Below are positions 26,078 to 36,049 of a stretch of 64,000 nucleotides of DNA, piece after piece (the stretch's first letter is position 1; every line of letters starts with the position of its first letter). The stretch comes from Micromonospora solifontis (GTDB lineage Bacteria > Actinomycetota > Actinomycetes > Mycobacteriales > Micromonosporaceae), in the NCBI RefSeq assembly GCF_003725545.1, contig NZ_RJLN01000016.1, positions 1-64,000 of the forward strand. The letters run 5' to 3'. Both the position numbers and the translations under genes were made by a program. The notes beneath the pieces were generated by a model, which was not told the origin of the DNA, made no database searches, and saw nothing but the letters and a program-made list of their open reading frames with translations.

Positions 26078-26626
26078 TCAGCCGAGCAGCTCCTCCGGCC
26101 GGATCGTGGCGCGGACCGGTTCGGTGAGCTCCAGCGCCGCGCCCGCCTTCGTGACGGACCGCTCGACGTAGTGCGCGCCCTGCCGCTGGTAGAGGTGCAT
26201 GGTCAGGGTCTCCTGCTCGACGAGCAGGTACCACTCGATGCCGGCGGCGGCGTAGTAGTGCATCTTCAGCACCTTGTCGGTGGCGGCGTTGCTCGGCGAG
26301 ATGATCTCGCAGACCAGCCGGACCGCATCCGCTTCGATGATGAGTTCGTCGAGGTCGACCTGCTCGGTGATGACGAGGTCGGGAATGGGGACGCGGCCAG
26401 GCCGGAGTCGCACGTTCACCGCCTCCAGCAGCTCCAACCGCACGGCTTCGGCGGCCGCCTCGAGAACGTTGCCGAGCTTGCGTGAGATCCGCTGGTGCCG
26501 TGGCGTGGGGGCTGGCGTCACGTGAAGACTCCCGTCGAAGAGTTCGACGCGCTGCTGCGTCTCGCCGAGGGCGAGGTACTCCTCTTCGGTCCACGGGCCG
26601 TCGTGGCCGAACACCGCCGCGGTCAT
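26078..26626 (-). CDS. Uma2 family protein (DUF820, PD-(D/E)XK-like fold)
   Basis: About 182 aa. The restriction-endonuclease-like core is visible: PIPDLVITEQ with the Asp, LVCEIISPSNAATDKVLKMHYY with the Glu and Lys, then GIEWYLLVEQE. Uma2 proteins are very common in Actinobacteria and Cyanobacteria; their function is unknown and nuclease activity is only predicted. The ATG at 26626 follows a strong GGAGGTGACC ribosome-binding site, which overrides the longer open frame upstream. It is a single gene, oriented away from the opp operon. Confidence 0.85.
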   Translation of the reverse strand: MTAAVFGHDGPWTEEEYLALGETQQRVELFDGSLHVTPAPTPRHQRISRKLGNVLEAAAEAVRLELLEAVNVRLRPGRVPIPDLVITEQVDLDELIIEADAVRLVCEIISPSNAATDKVLKMHYYAAAGIEWYLLVEQETLTMHLYQRQGAHYVERSVTKAGAALELTEPVRATIRPEELLG

Positions 26627-26864
26627 GGTCACCTCCACCTCGTGCCGGCGGGAATCCTCCCGTGGTCGCCGGGACCATGGTCGCACCTCACGTGCGACGA
26701 CGCGGCGAGGACGTCCAGTCACGGGCGCGAATGTCCAGGTGAGGACTGTTCAGGTCGGAAACCGAGTCGTTACGCTGGGGCCGCTGACAGGCCGCCGTTT
26801 GTAGCTTATTTTCGCCTCGAGAAGTTTCCTGTAGGTTCTCTTCGTCACCGAGGGGGAGGCGGTC
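26627..26864. promoter_or_regulatory. Divergent intergenic region upstream of the opp operon
   Basis: About 240 nt between the Uma2 gene (minus) and oppD (plus). The stretch 26796-26845 is clearly AT-richer than its surroundings, with TTGTAGCTTATTTTC near 26799 and CTGTAGGTTC near 26830, which could form a promoter with TTGTAG as -35 and TAGGTT as -10, although the spacing is long. A purine-rich GGGGGAGG precedes the oppD start. Confidence 0.4.
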
Positions 26865-27968
26865 ATGGGCAGATCGGAGTCGGTGCCGTCCGGGGAGCCG
26901 GACCGCCCCGAAGTGCCGGAGCAGCGCTCCGGCGAGGACCCCTATCTGCAGGTCAGGGATCTGCGGGTGCGGTTCGACACCGAGGACGGCCTGGTCCGGG
27001 CCGTGGACGGGGTGTCGTTCTCGGTGGAGCGTGGTCGCACCCTGGGGATCGTGGGGGAGTCGGGCTCGGGTAAGAGCGTCACGTCGTTGGCGATCCTGGG
27101 TTTGCACAACGCCAAGCGGGCCACCATCTCGGGGGAGATCTCCGTGGGCGGCCGCCAGTTGGTCGGCCTCCCGGAGGAGGAGGTGCGGCGGCTGCGTGGC
27201 CGGGACATGGCGATGATCTTTCAGGATCCGTTGTCGGCGTTGCATCCGTATTACACGGTGGGTAGGCAGATCGCTGAGGCGTACCGGGTGCATCATCCGA
27301 AGGCCGGGAAGCGGGAGGCCCGTAACCGGGCGGTGGACATGCTCGGGCGGGTGGGGATTCCGCAGCCGGGGAAGCGGTACGAGCAGTATCCGCATGAGTT
27401 CTCCGGTGGGATGCGGCAGCGGGCGATGATCGCGATGGCGTTGGTCAACGATCCGGATCTGGTGATCGCCGATGAGCCGACGACGGCGTTGGATGTGACG
27501 GTGCAGGCGCAGATCCTGGACCTGCTCGCGGATCTGCAGGCCGAGTTCCACTCGGCGATCATCCTGATCACGCATGACCTGGGTGTGGTGTCGCAGGTGG
27601 CCGACGACGTGCTGGTCATGTACGGGGGTCGGGCGGTGGAGCGGGGGAGTGTGGCGCAGGTGTTGCGGCGGCCGCAGCATCCGTACACGTGGGGGTTGTT
27701 GTCGAGCGTGCCGTCGTTGCACGGTGACGCCGACGCGGACCTGGTGCCGATCAAGGGGAACCCGCCGTCGTTGATCAATCTGCCGTCGGGGTGTGCGTTC
27801 CACCCGCGTTGCCGGTACGCGGGCCGCAACGGCGACCGCTCCCGCACGGTGGTGCCCGAACTGCGCTCGGCGGGGGAGGCCGGCCATCTGGTCGCCTGCC
27901 ACCTGCCGGCCGACGAGCGCACCCGGCTCTACCAGCAGGACATCGCCCAGGTGGGAGTCGCCCGATGA
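26865..27968 (+). CDS. oppD: Oligopeptide/dipeptide ABC transporter ATP-binding protein, OppD type
   Basis: Peripheral ATPase of about 367 aa that powers peptide import. Walker A is GESGSGKSV, the Q-loop is [12 protein letters not shown], the signature reads SGGMRQR and Walker B is [12 protein letters not shown]. The C-terminal oligopeptide-binding-protein interaction domain is present ([10 protein letters not shown]). Start ATG at 26865 follows GGGGGAGGCGGTC. It overlaps oppF by 4 nt. Between about 27200 and 27780 its third positions favour G and T far more than the neighbours do, whereas oppF favours C, suggesting separate origins or strand-biased drift. Confidence 0.94.
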   Translation: MGRSESVPSGEPDRPEVPEQRSGEDPYLQVRDLRVRFDTEDGLVRAVDGVSFSVERGRTLGIVGESGSGKSVTSLAILGLHNAKRATISGEISVGGRQLVGLPEEEVRRLRGRDMAMIFQDPLSALHPYYTVGRQIAEAYRVHHPKAGKREARNRAVDMLGRVGIPQPGKRYEQYPHEFSGGMRQRAMIAMALVNDPDLVIADEPTTALDVTVQAQILDLLADLQAEFHSAIILITHDLGVVSQVADDVLVMYGGRAVERGSVAQVLRRPQHPYTWGLLSSVPSLHGDADADLVPIKGNPPSLINLPSGCAFHPRCRYAGRNGDRSRTVVPELRSAGEAGHLVACHLPADERTRLYQQDIAQVGVAR

Positions 27969-28963
27969 CCGAAGCACTGTTGACGGTGCGGGGGCTGACC
28001 AAGCATTTCCCGGTTCGGGACGGGTTCCGCGCCAGCGGGGCGGTGCGGGCGGTCGACGGCGTCGACTTCGACGTCCGCCCGGGCGAGACGTTGGGCCTGG
28101 TCGGGGAGTCCGGCTGCGGGAAGACCACCACCGGGCGGATGCTGGTCCGCCTGCTGGAACCCACCGCCGGGTCGATCGAGTTCGCCGGGCGGGACATCAC
28201 CCACGCCCGCCGCCGCGAGCTGCGGCCGTTGCGGCAGGACCTGCAGATCATCTTCCAGGACCCGTACGCCTCGCTGAACCCCCGCCACACCGTCGGCCGG
28301 ATCGTGGCCATGCCGCTGCAGGTCAACCGGATCACCCCACCCGGCGGCATCAAGAAGCGCGTCCAAGAACTGCTGGAACTGGTCGGACTGAACCCCGAGC
28401 ACTACAACCGCTACCCGCACGAGTTCTCCGGCGGGCAACGCCAACGCATCGGCATCGCCCGCGCCCTGGCCCTGCGCCCCAAGCTGATCGTCGCCGACGA
28501 ACCCGTCTCCGCCCTGGACGTCTCCATCCAGGCCCAGGTCATCAACCTGCTCCGCGAGCTGCAACGCGACCTCGACCTGGCGTTCGTGTTCATCGCCCAC
28601 GACCTCGCCGTGATCCGGCACTTCTGCCACCGCGTCGCCGTCATGTACCTCGGCAAGATCGTCGAGATCGGCGACCGCGACGACATCTACGAACGACCGC
28701 AGCACCCCTACACCCGGGCGCTGCTCTCCGCGGTGCCCGACGTGACGCAGACCGACTCCTCCGGGCGGATCCGGCTGGTGGGTGACGTCCCGACCCCGCT
28801 CAACCCGCCGTCGGGCTGCCGGTTCCGTACCCGGTGCTGGAAGGCGCAGGAGCGCTGCGCCACCGATGAGCCGGCGCTGGTGCCGCGGGACGGCGGGGTG
28901 CAGGCGGTCGCCTGCCACTTCCCGGGGCCCGACGGTCAGGACAGTGATGGGGGGACGCGATGA
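27965..28963 (+). CDS. oppF: Oligopeptide/dipeptide ABC transporter ATP-binding protein, OppF type
   Basis: Second ATPase of the importer, about 332 aa. Walker [11 protein letters not shown]-loop [12 protein letters not shown], signature SGGQRQR and Walker [13 protein letters not shown] are intact, and the C-terminal CWKAQERC region carries the Cys seen in this family. It begins at an ATG overlapping the oppD stop (ATGA) and overlaps oppC by 4 nt, so oppD-oppF-oppC translation is coupled. Codon use is C-rich, unlike oppD. Confidence 0.94.
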   Translation: MTEALLTVRGLTKHFPVRDGFRASGAVRAVDGVDFDVRPGETLGLVGESGCGKTTTGRMLVRLLEPTAGSIEFAGRDITHARRRELRPLRQDLQIIFQDPYASLNPRHTVGRIVAMPLQVNRITPPGGIKKRVQELLELVGLNPEHYNRYPHEFSGGQRQRIGIARALALRPKLIVADEPVSALDVSIQAQVINLLRELQRDLDLAFVFIAHDLAVIRHFCHRVAVMYLGKIVEIGDRDDIYERPQHPYTRALLSAVPDVTQTDSSGRIRLVGDVPTPLNPPSGCRFRTRCWKAQERCATDEPALVPRDGGVQAVACHFPGPDGQDSDGGTR

Positions 28964-29973
28964 GCCTGTCACCAATTGACGAGGCGGCGCTGACCGAGGG
29001 GCCCCAGGCGCCCGGTGACGCGGTGCCGGAGGCGGCGGCGAAGGAGTTCGTCGGCCGTTCGCCCGGGCAGCTCGCCTGGGCCCGGCTGCGGCGCGACCGT
29101 ACCGCGATGATCAGCGGCGTGACGGTGGTGCTCTTCCTCGTCATCGCGCTCGCCGCACCGCTCATCGAGCGGCTGTACGGGGTCGGGCCGTACCAGCAGT
29201 TCCAGGGCCAGCTCGACGGGGCGGGCATGCCGCTCGGTTACGCGGGCGGGATCTCCGGCGAGCACTGGTTCGGCCTGGAGCCGCAACTGGGCCGGGACAT
29301 CTTCATCCGGCTGGTCTACGGGATCCGTACCTCGCTCCTCATCGCCTTCGTCGCCGCGGTCATCACCGCGGGCACCGGCGTCGTGCTGGGCGTCGTCGCC
29401 GGCTACCTGGGCGGCTGGGTGGACGCGGTGATCGGGTGGATCATCGACTTCACGCTGGCCCTGCCGTACCTGATCTTCGCGCTGGCGGTGGTGCCGACCG
29501 CGGCGCTGCGGTTCTACGGTCCGCGGGACAACCCGCCGGACTGGTTCAAGATGACCGTGATCATCGGCATCTTCGCGGCCTTCGGTTGGACGGCGACCGC
29601 CCGGTTGGTACGCGGCCAGGTGATCTCGCTGCGCGAGCGGGAGTTCGTCGAGGCGGCCCGGGCCAGCGGTGCGGGGCTGCTGCACATGGCGTTCCGGCAG
29701 CTGCTGCCGAACATCTGGGCCCCGATCCTGGTCTCCTTCTCGCTGGCGCTGCCGGCGTACATCACCAGCGAGGCCGCCCTCTCCTTCCTCGGCGTCGGCA
29801 TGGTCGACCCGACCCCCGACTTCGGTGCCATGATCTTCAAGAGCATCGACTTCATGCAGACCGATCCCGCGTACCTCTTCTTCCCCGGCGTCGCGATCTT
29901 CGTCCTCGTCTTCGCCTTCAACCTGTTCGGTGACGCGCTGCGTGACGCGCTCGACCCGAAGTCGTCCCGCTAG
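28960..29973 (+). CDS. oppC: Oligopeptide/dipeptide ABC transporter permease, OppC type
   Basis: Integral membrane permease of about 337 aa. After a charged N-terminus of about 45 residues come six helices, the first being [20 protein letters not shown]. The cytoplasmic EAA loop, which contacts the ATPases, is [19 protein letters not shown]. The ATG overlaps oppF by 4 nt. It pairs with OppB encoded 10 nt downstream. In many operons the order is B-C-D-F; here it is D-F-C-B-A, i.e. inverted. Confidence 0.93.
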   Translation: MSLSPIDEAALTEGPQAPGDAVPEAAAKEFVGRSPGQLAWARLRRDRTAMISGVTVVLFLVIALAAPLIERLYGVGPYQQFQGQLDGAGMPLGYAGGISGEHWFGLEPQLGRDIFIRLVYGIRTSLLIAFVAAVITAGTGVVLGVVAGYLGGWVDAVIGWIIDFTLALPYLIFALAVVPTAALRFYGPRDNPPDWFKMTVIIGIFAAFGWTATARLVRGQVISLREREFVEAARASGAGLLHMAFRQLLPNIWAPILVSFSLALPAYITSEAALSFLGVGMVDPTPDFGAMIFKSIDFMQTDPAYLFFPGVAIFVLVFAFNLFGDALRDALDPKSSR

Positions 29974-29982
29974 AGGTGTGAC

Positions 29983-30969
29983 ATGGTGCGATTCCTGATC
30001 AAGCGCATCCTCACCGCGGTGCTCACCCTGACCGCGGTCAGCATCGTCGCGTTCCTGATGTTCTTCGCGCTGCCCGCCGACCCGGTCACCGGGATGTGCC
30101 CGAAGAACTGCAACACCGAGCGGCTGGAGCGGGTCCGCGACGAGTTGGGCCTCAACGACCCCAAGCCCGAGCAGTACGTCAACTACATGAAGGGCATCTT
30201 CGTCGGCCGGGATCTGGGCAGTGCGCAGGGCGGGCAGTGCGACGCGCCGTGCCTGGGCTACTCGTACGTCAACAGCGAGGCGGTCAGCGACACGTTCGCC
30301 CGGGTGCTGCCGGTGACCCTGAGCATCGTCATCCCGGCGGCGGTCATCTGGCTCGTCCTCGGCGTCGGCCTCGGCATGGTCTCCGCGTTACGCAAGGGCA
30401 CCGTGCTGGACCGGCTGTCGGTCGGTTTCTCCCTCACCGGCGCCTCGCTGCAGCTCTACTTCGTGGGCGCGGTGCTCCAGCTCGTCTTCGTCTACACCCT
30501 GCACATCCTGCCGACGCCGGGCTACACGTCGATATTCGACGACCCGCTCAAGTGGGCCAGCGGCCTCGTGCTGGCCTGGTGGTCGTTGGCCTTCCTCTTC
30601 TCCGCCATCTACACCCGGCTGTCCCGGGCGCAGATGCTGGAGACGCTGTCGGAGGACTTCGTCCGCACCGCCCGGGCGAAGGGACTGGCCAAGGGGAAGG
30701 TGTACGGCCGGCACGCGCTGCGCGCGGCGATCACCCCGATGGTGACGATCGCCGGGCTGGATCTCGGCTCGGCGTTGGGTGGCACGGTCATCACCGAGAC
30801 CACATTCGGCATCCGGGGTCTGGGGCGGACGGCGGTGGATGCCGTCCGGCTCGGTGACCTGCCGACCATCATGGCCACGGTGTTGATCTCCGCGTTCTTC
30901 ATCGTGCTGGCGAACATCGTGGTGGACCTGCTCTACGCGGCGATCGATCCGCGCGTCCGGCTCGGGTGA
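29983..30969 (+). CDS. oppB: Oligopeptide/dipeptide ABC transporter permease, OppB type
   Basis: Permease of about 328 aa with an N-terminal helix (ILTAVLTLTAVSIVAFLMFF), a substantial external loop containing several Cys (MCPKNCNTE, GGQCDAPC) and five more helices. The EAA loop is EDFVRTARAKGLAKGKVYGR, the site of ATPase contact. The external loop between helices 1 and 2 contains two Cys pairs, which may form disulfides. The ATG at 29983 follows GAGGTGTGAC. It is separated from the binding-protein gene by 100 nt with an AT-richer promoter-like stretch, so that gene may have its own start. Confidence 0.93.
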   Translation: MVRFLIKRILTAVLTLTAVSIVAFLMFFALPADPVTGMCPKNCNTERLERVRDELGLNDPKPEQYVNYMKGIFVGRDLGSAQGGQCDAPCLGYSYVNSEAVSDTFARVLPVTLSIVIPAAVIWLVLGVGLGMVSALRKGTVLDRLSVGFSLTGASLQLYFVGAVLQLVFVYTLHILPTPGYTSIFDDPLKWASGLVLAWWSLAFLFSAIYTRLSRAQMLETLSEDFVRTARAKGLAKGKVYGRHALRAAITPMVTIAGLDLGSALGGTVITETTFGIRGLGRTAVDAVRLGDLPTIMATVLISAFFIVLANIVVDLLYAAIDPRVRLG

Positions 30970-30999
30970 TCGGGGGATTGTTGTCGGCCCGTTATTCGA

Positions 31000-31026
31000 T
31001 TGAAATTTACCTTCGTGGGCTACTAG
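31000..31026 (+). promoter_or_regulatory. Possible promoter upstream of the substrate-binding-protein gene
   Basis: TTGAAA at 31000-31005 and TACTAG at 31021-31026 are separated by 15 nt in an AT-richer segment between oppB and the binding-protein gene. The spacing is short, so it is weak evidence. A palindrome CTTCC/GGAAG follows at 31036-31050. Confidence 0.3.
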
Positions 31027-31069
31027 GCGAAGCTTTCCTTCATATTGGAAGATCGGAAGGAACGGAATC

Positions 31070-32811
31070 ATGAGAGCCAGAGTGGTCGCTGCCGCGGGCA
31101 GTGCCGTCGCCTTGGCGTTGGCACTGGGCGCGTGCAGCAAGAACACCGGCACCAAGACGGACGTGGACAACAACCGGCAGACCACCGGGGTCATCGCTAC
31201 CGACCCCAAGGACTCGCTCGGCCCGCGGCCGAGGTGCCGGGGGCGACCAAGGGTGGCACCTTCACCATCCTGCGCGAAACGCAGATCTCGCACCTGGACC
31301 CGCAGCGGGTCTACTCCTTCGCCGGGCTGATGGCCGCCCCGCTGTACGCCCGTTACCTGACCACGTGGAAGGACGACGGCAAGGGCAAGCTGACCCTCGT
31401 CGGTGACCTTGCCGAGACGCCGGGCACGAACGTCAACAACGACTGCAAGGTCTGGGAATTCAAGATCAAGGACGGGCTGAAGTTCGAGGACGGCCGGCCG
31501 ATCACCAGCAAGGAGATCGCGTACGGCATCGCCCGCTCGTTCAACCCCGACCTCACCGGCGGCCCCACCTACATCCAGGAGTGGCTGGCCGACACCGCGC
31601 AGTACGACACCGCCTGGAACTTCAAGGCCAACAAGGGCTCCCTGCCCCCGGGGCTGACCACGCCGGACGACAAGACCCTGCGGTTCGAGTTCAAGAAGGC
31701 GCACTGCGATCTGCCCTTCGCCGCGTCGCTGCCGGCCACCGCGCCCCTGCCGCCGGACAAGGACACCGGCGTCAACGTGGACAACCAGCCGTTCGCCTCC
31801 GGCCCGTACAAGATCACGAAGCTGACGCCGGGCGTCGAGGTGGTGCTGGAGCGCAACGACCAGTGGGACCCGAAGACCGACCCGGTGCGCCACCAGTACC
31901 CGGACAAGTTCGTCTGGTCGTTCGGCACCACCCCGGACGCGCAGGCCAACCGGATGATCGCCGACAACGGCCCGGACCAGAGCGCGGTCGCCTTCAACAC
32001 GGTGCCCGCCTCGCTGATCTCGCGGGTGCTCGGTGACGCGGCGCTGAAGAGCCGCTCACTGCTCTCGCCCACGCCGAGCGCCAACCGGCTCACCATCAAC
32101 ACCCAGCGGGTCACCGACCTCAAGGTGCGCCAGGCGCTCAACTACGCGATCGACCGGGACGGCCTGATCAAGGCGCTCGGCGGCGAGGCCGTCGCGTCGC
32201 CGCTGACCACGCTGCTGCCGCCGGCCACCCTCGGCTACGAGAAGTCGGACGTCTACCCGGCCGGCCCGAACGGCAACCCGGACAAGGCCAAGGAGTTGCT
32301 CGGCGGCAAGGAGGTCCCGCTGGTGCTCGCCGTGCGGGACGACGACCTGAACCAGCGGCTCGGCACCCAGCTGAAGAACAACCTGGAGAAGGCCGGCTTC
32401 AAGATCACGGTGAAGACGACCCCCGCGGACTCCTACCTGGACGACGTCAAGTCGAAGAACAACGCGTGGGACATCTACCTCGACTCGTGGGCGGCTGACT
32501 GGCCCAGCGGCGCGGCGGTCCTGCCGGTCCTCTTCGACGGGCGCGGCATCAAGGCCGCGGGCAACAGCAACACGTCGTACATGAACAACGACGCGATCAA
32601 CGCCGAGTTCGACCGGGTGCTGGCGATGGACCCGGCCGCCCAGGCGCCCGAGTGGGCCAAGCTGGACAAGAAGATCATGGAGGAGGTCGCCCCGGCGGTG
32701 CCGCTCTATGTGGACGTGTCCTTCAACCTGTACGGCTCCAAGGCCGGTGGCCTCTTCATCGAGAGCATCTTCGGCAACGTGTCCTTCGTGAACGCGTACG
32801 CCAAGCAGTAA
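31070..32811 (+). pseudogene. Extracellular solute-binding protein (family 5) gene with a 1-nt frameshift
   Basis: Peptide-binding lipoprotein of the opp importer. The first frame from the ATG at 31070, preceded by GGAAGGAACGG, has a lipobox in ALALGACSKN and then reads to TDPKDSLGP. Near 31224 one base is missing: reading on in the next frame gives AAEVPGATKGGTF and the rest of a full-length binding protein ending at 32811 (SFVNAYAKQ). The restored protein would be about 580 aa with the SBP_bac_5 pattern. Without it the importer would lack its recognition subunit. The remainder is well preserved, so a sequencing error or a very recent mutation are both possible. Confidence 0.85.
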
Positions 32812-32818
32812 CCGCTTG

Positions 32819-32900
32819 AAAGCAGGGGCCCCTTCCTGACGCCAGGCGTTAAGAAGGGGCCCCTTTACTACGCCAGGCGTTAACAGGGGGCCCTTCCTTA
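32819..32900. repeat. Tandem palindromic repeat, about 31-bp units
   Basis: Units alternate two palindromes: ACGCCAGGCGT (32839-32849 and 32870-32880) and AAGGGGCCCCTT (perfect 12-mer at 32854-32865; variants AGGGGCCCCT at 32823 and GGGGGCCC at 32886). The period is 31 nt and the first copy is truncated. It lies exactly between the convergent binding-protein and S9 peptidase genes and reaches into the last codons of the latter, so it probably also serves as a two-way terminator. Confidence 0.85.
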
Positions 32901-35042
32901 CAAGTGCCGGCGGAGGAAGTCCAGCTCCAGCCGGAGCAGCCGCTCGGCGACCCCGCCGGCGGCCATGTGACTGGCCCCGGTCAGCGGCAGCACCGCGTGC
33001 GGCCGTCCGGCCGCCAGCAGCGCCGCCGACAGCCGCAGCGTGTGCGCGGCCACCACGTTGTCGTCGACCAGGCCGTGCACCAGCAGCATCGGCCGGGCCT
33101 GCGCCGGGTCGCCGACCGGCTCGGCGGCCAGCTCCACCAGCGAGTGGTGGGCGTACACGTCCATCCCGTCGTCCGGCATCCCCAGGTACCGCTCGCTGTA
33201 CGCGGTGTCGTACAGGGTCCAGTCGGTGACCGGGGCGCCGACGATCGCGCAGCGGAACAGCTCCGGGTGCCGCAGCACCGCCAGCCCGGCCAGCCAGCCA
33301 CCGAACGACCAGCCCCGCACCGCCACCCGCCCGAGGTCCAGGTCCGGGTGCTTGCCGGCGAGCGCGGTCAGGGCGTCCACCTGGTCGGTGAGGATCACGT
33401 CGGCCACCCGCCGGTGGATCGCCTTCTCGAACGACGGGGCGATCCCCGGGGTGCCCCGGTTGTCGATGGTCACCACCGCGAAGCCCTGGTCGGCCCACCA
33501 CTGCCGCTCCAGCCAGGCGGCCCGCGCGGCGACCACCTCCTGGTGCCCCGGCCCGCCGTAGATGTCCAGCAGCACCGGCAGCTTCGTGCCCTTCACGTGC
33601 TCGCCGGGGTAGAGCACGGCGCTCGGCAGCCGGCGGTCGGTCACCCGGACCAGCATCGGCCGGGGCGCGTACGGCGGGTTCGCCGCCAGCGAGCGCAGCT
33701 CGCCCACCTCCCGGTCGCCGTGCCACACCTGCCAGCGGGTGCCGGGGTGCTCCAGCGAGGCCGTCCCGACCACCAGGGTGGCGCCGCCGATCGCGGCGGT
33801 GTGCCAGCCCGGATCGCTGCCCATCCGCCGGGCGTCCACCCCGCCGCCGATCACCGTCCGGACCCGGTAGAGGTGCCGCTGGCTCGGCTCGCCCTCGCTC
33901 GCCTCCACCAGCAGGTCCGCCGGGCCGTTCGGCCCGGCGGGCAGGCGTCCCACCACCCGGCGCACGTAGAGCGAGGGCGGGGTGAGCAGCGTGCCGTCGG
34001 CGAACAGGCAGCGGGCGTCGTACCCGTCGTGGGCCAGCTCGCCGCCGACCAGCACCCGGCCGTCCGGCAGGTGGGCCGGGGTGCCCGGGATCGGCTCCAC
34101 CCAGCGCGGGTCGGCCAGCTCGGCGTGCACCTGGGTCTCCCCGGTACGCGGGTCCACGGCGAGCACCAGGCCGTGCTGCTGCGACCGGCGCAGCACGGTG
34201 ATCAGCGGCCCGCCGTCCGCCCAGTCGACCGAGGTCAGGTACGGGTAGGTCTCCCGGTCCCAGTGCACGTCGACCCAGCCGCCGTCGAGGTCCAGCAGGT
34301 GCAGGCTGACCTCCGCGTTCGGTCCGCCCGCCCGGGGGTACGCGACGGTCGCCGGCGGGCTCTCCGGGTCCGCCGGGTCGTGCAGGTGCCACCGGATCAG
34401 CCGTGACTCGTCCACCCGGGCGGCCAGCACCGAGCGTCCGTCCGGCGCCCACCAGTAGCCCCGGTACCGGTGGAACTCCTCCGCCGCGATGTGCTCGGCG
34501 AGCCCCCAGGTCACGCCGCTGTCCTCCCCGGCGAGGAGGTTGTCCGTGCCGTCCGGCTCGACCACCCGCAGCTGGCCCCGGCGGACCCCCTCGGCGGCGT
34601 CGGTGACGTAGGCCAGCCGCTCGCCGGTCGGGTCCGGGCGCGGGTCGATCACCGGACCGACGGCGGTCACCTCGACCACGTCGCCGTGCACCAGGTCGGC
34701 CCGGAACAGCCGGCCGGCCAGCGCGAACGCGGCCACCCGGCCGGCCGCGTCCAGCGCGTACGAGCCGATGCCGGCCGACGCCAGGCGCAGCCGCTCGCGG
34801 AGCGCCCGCTCACCCGGCGACAGCACGGTCGGGTCACCGTCCGAGCCCAGCAGCACCGCCGGGTCGGCCACCAGCCGCTCCTCGCCGGAGGCGACGTCCA
34901 GCAGCCAGAGCGCGTCGGCGGGATCCGCCGGTCCGGCGGAGCGCAGGAAGATCACCCGGGAGCCGTCGTCGGCGACGGAGACGGCGCGCGGCGCCCCGTG
35001 GCTGAACCGACGGGTACGGGCGGCCAGCTCGGGAAAGTCCAC
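32898..35042 (-). CDS. S9 family prolyl oligopeptidase / dipeptidyl peptidase IV-like enzyme
   Basis: About 714 aa. An N-terminal beta-propeller of the DPP-IV type (residues about 1-450) is followed by an alpha/beta-hydrolase catalytic domain. The nucleophile motif is GWSFGGW, the Asp lies in LVHGLVDDNVV and the His in GASHMAAGG. No signal peptide is seen, so it is probably cytoplasmic. The GTG at 35042 is supported by TAACAT 7 nt upstream (35050-35055, minus strand). The family cleaves peptides, often after proline or Xaa-Pro; the exact specificity is unknown. It lies next to a peptide importer, which could supply substrates. Confidence 0.9.
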   Translation of the reverse strand: MDFPELAARTRRFSHGAPRAVSVADDGSRVIFLRSAGPADPADALWLLDVASGEERLVADPAVLLGSDGDPTVLSPGERALRERLRLASAGIGSYALDAAGRVAAFALAGRLFRADLVHGDVVEVTAVGPVIDPRPDPTGERLAYVTDAAEGVRRGQLRVVEPDGTDNLLAGEDSGVTWGLAEHIAAEEFHRYRGYWWAPDGRSVLAARVDESRLIRWHLHDPADPESPPATVAYPRAGGPNAEVSLHLLDLDGGWVDVHWDRETYPYLTSVDWADGGPLITVLRRSQQHGLVLAVDPRTGETQVHAELADPRWVEPIPGTPAHLPDGRVLVGGELAHDGYDARCLFADGTLLTPPSLYVRRVVGRLPAGPNGPADLLVEASEGEPSQRHLYRVRTVIGGGVDARRMGSDPGWHTAAIGGATLVVGTASLEHPGTRWQVWHGDREVGELRSLAANPPYAPRPMLVRVTDRRLPSAVLYPGEHVKGTKLPVLLDIYGGPGHQEVVAARAAWLERQWWADQGFAVVTIDNRGTPGIAPSFEKAIHRRVADVILTDQVDALTALAGKHPDLDLGRVAVRGWSFGGWLAGLAVLRHPELFRCAIVGAPVTDWTLYDTAYSERYLGMPDDGMDVYAHHSLVELAAEPVGDPAQARPMLLVHGLVDDNVVAAHTLRLSAALLAAGRPHAVLPLTGASHMAAGGVAERLLRLELDFLRRHL

Positions 35043-35102
35043 GCCTCGGATGTTAGGCGCGCGCCGGGCGTGATGTGGCCGACCTGCACGGACGCGTAAA
35101 CC

Positions 35103-35130
35103 TTGGCGGGACAGGACCGCCGGTTAGAGT
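35103..35130 (+). promoter_or_regulatory. Promoter of mshB (leaderless)
   Basis: TTGGCG (35103-35108) and TAGAGT (35125-35130) with a 16-nt spacer; the GTG start at 35138 lies 7 nt downstream, so the mRNA would begin at or next to the start codon. Confidence 0.55.
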
Positions 35131-35137
35131 GACGGTC

Positions 35138-36049
35138 GTGACGACGCTGCCCGATCGACGCCTCCTGCTGGTCCACGCGCACCCCGACGACGAGTCCATC
35201 GGCACCGGCGCGACGATGGCCCACTACGTCGCCACCGGCGCCCACGTCACCCTGGTGACCTGCACGCTGGGCGAGGAGGGCGAGATCCACGTACCGGCGC
35301 TGGCGCAGCTCGCGGCGGCCGAGGCCGACCAGCTCGGTGGCTACCGGATCGGCGAGCTGGCCGCCGCCTGTGCCGCGCTCGGCGTCACCGACCACCGCTT
35401 CCTCGGCGGGGCCGGCCGCTACCGCGACTCGGGCATGATGGGCCTGGTCACCAACGAGCACCCGCGGGCCTTCTGGCAGGCCGACCTCGACGAGGCCGCC
35501 GGCCACCTGGTGGAGATCATCCGGGAGGTCCGCCCGCAGGTCCTGGTCACCTACGACCCGAACGGCTTCTACGGCCACCCCGACCACATCCAGGCGCACC
35601 GCGTGGCGATGCGGGCCGTGGAACTGGCCGACGCCGAGGGCATCGCCCCGGCCAAGGTCTACTGGACGGCGATGCCGCGCAGCGTGCTGGAGGCGGGGCT
35701 GAACCACTTCGTGGAGTCCACGGACAACCCCTTCGCCGGCATCGAGAGCGTGGACGAGCTGCCCTTCGGCACCCCCGACCCGGAGATCGCCGCGCGGGTC
35801 GACGCCACCGAGCAGCACGCCGCCAAGGAGGCGGCGATGCGGGCGCACGCCACCCAGATCCCGGCCGACTCCTGGCTCTACTCGATCGCCGGCAACTTCG
35901 GCGCGGAGTTCATGGGTGTGGAGTACTTCACCCTCGCGGTCGGCGAGAAGGGCCCCGGCAACGGCCCGTACGGCTGGGAGGACGACCTCTTCGCCGGGCT
36001 GGCGCTGGACGGGCCGGACCGGTCCCCGGTCGCGGCCGGTCTCCGGTGA
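35138..36049 (+). CDS. mshB: N-acetyl-1-D-myo-inositol-2-amino-2-deoxy-alpha-D-glucopyranoside deacetylase (mycothiol biosynthesis)
   Basis: Zinc deacetylase of about 303 aa catalysing the second deacetylation step of mycothiol synthesis, giving GlcN-Ins. The LmbE-type metal motif HAHPDDES is at the N-terminus and the second metal ligand set is [26 protein letters not shown] and [14 protein letters not shown] are typical of MshB as opposed to the paralog Mca. The GTG at 35138 begins right after a promoter-like TAGAGT. The next gene overlaps by 4 nt. Mycothiol replaces glutathione in Actinobacteria, so this gene also supports the lineage. Confidence 0.93.
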   Translation: MTTLPDRRLLLVHAHPDDESIGTGATMAHYVATGAHVTLVTCTLGEEGEIHVPALAQLAAAEADQLGGYRIGELAAACAALGVTDHRFLGGAGRYRDSGMMGLVTNEHPRAFWQADLDEAAGHLVEIIREVRPQVLVTYDPNGFYGHPDHIQAHRVAMRAVELADAEGIAPAKVYWTAMPRSVLEAGLNHFVESTDNPFAGIESVDELPFGTPDPEIAARVDATEQHAAKEAAMRAHATQIPADSWLYSIAGNFGAEFMGVEYFTLAVGEKGPGNGPYGWEDDLFAGLALDGPDRSPVAAGLR

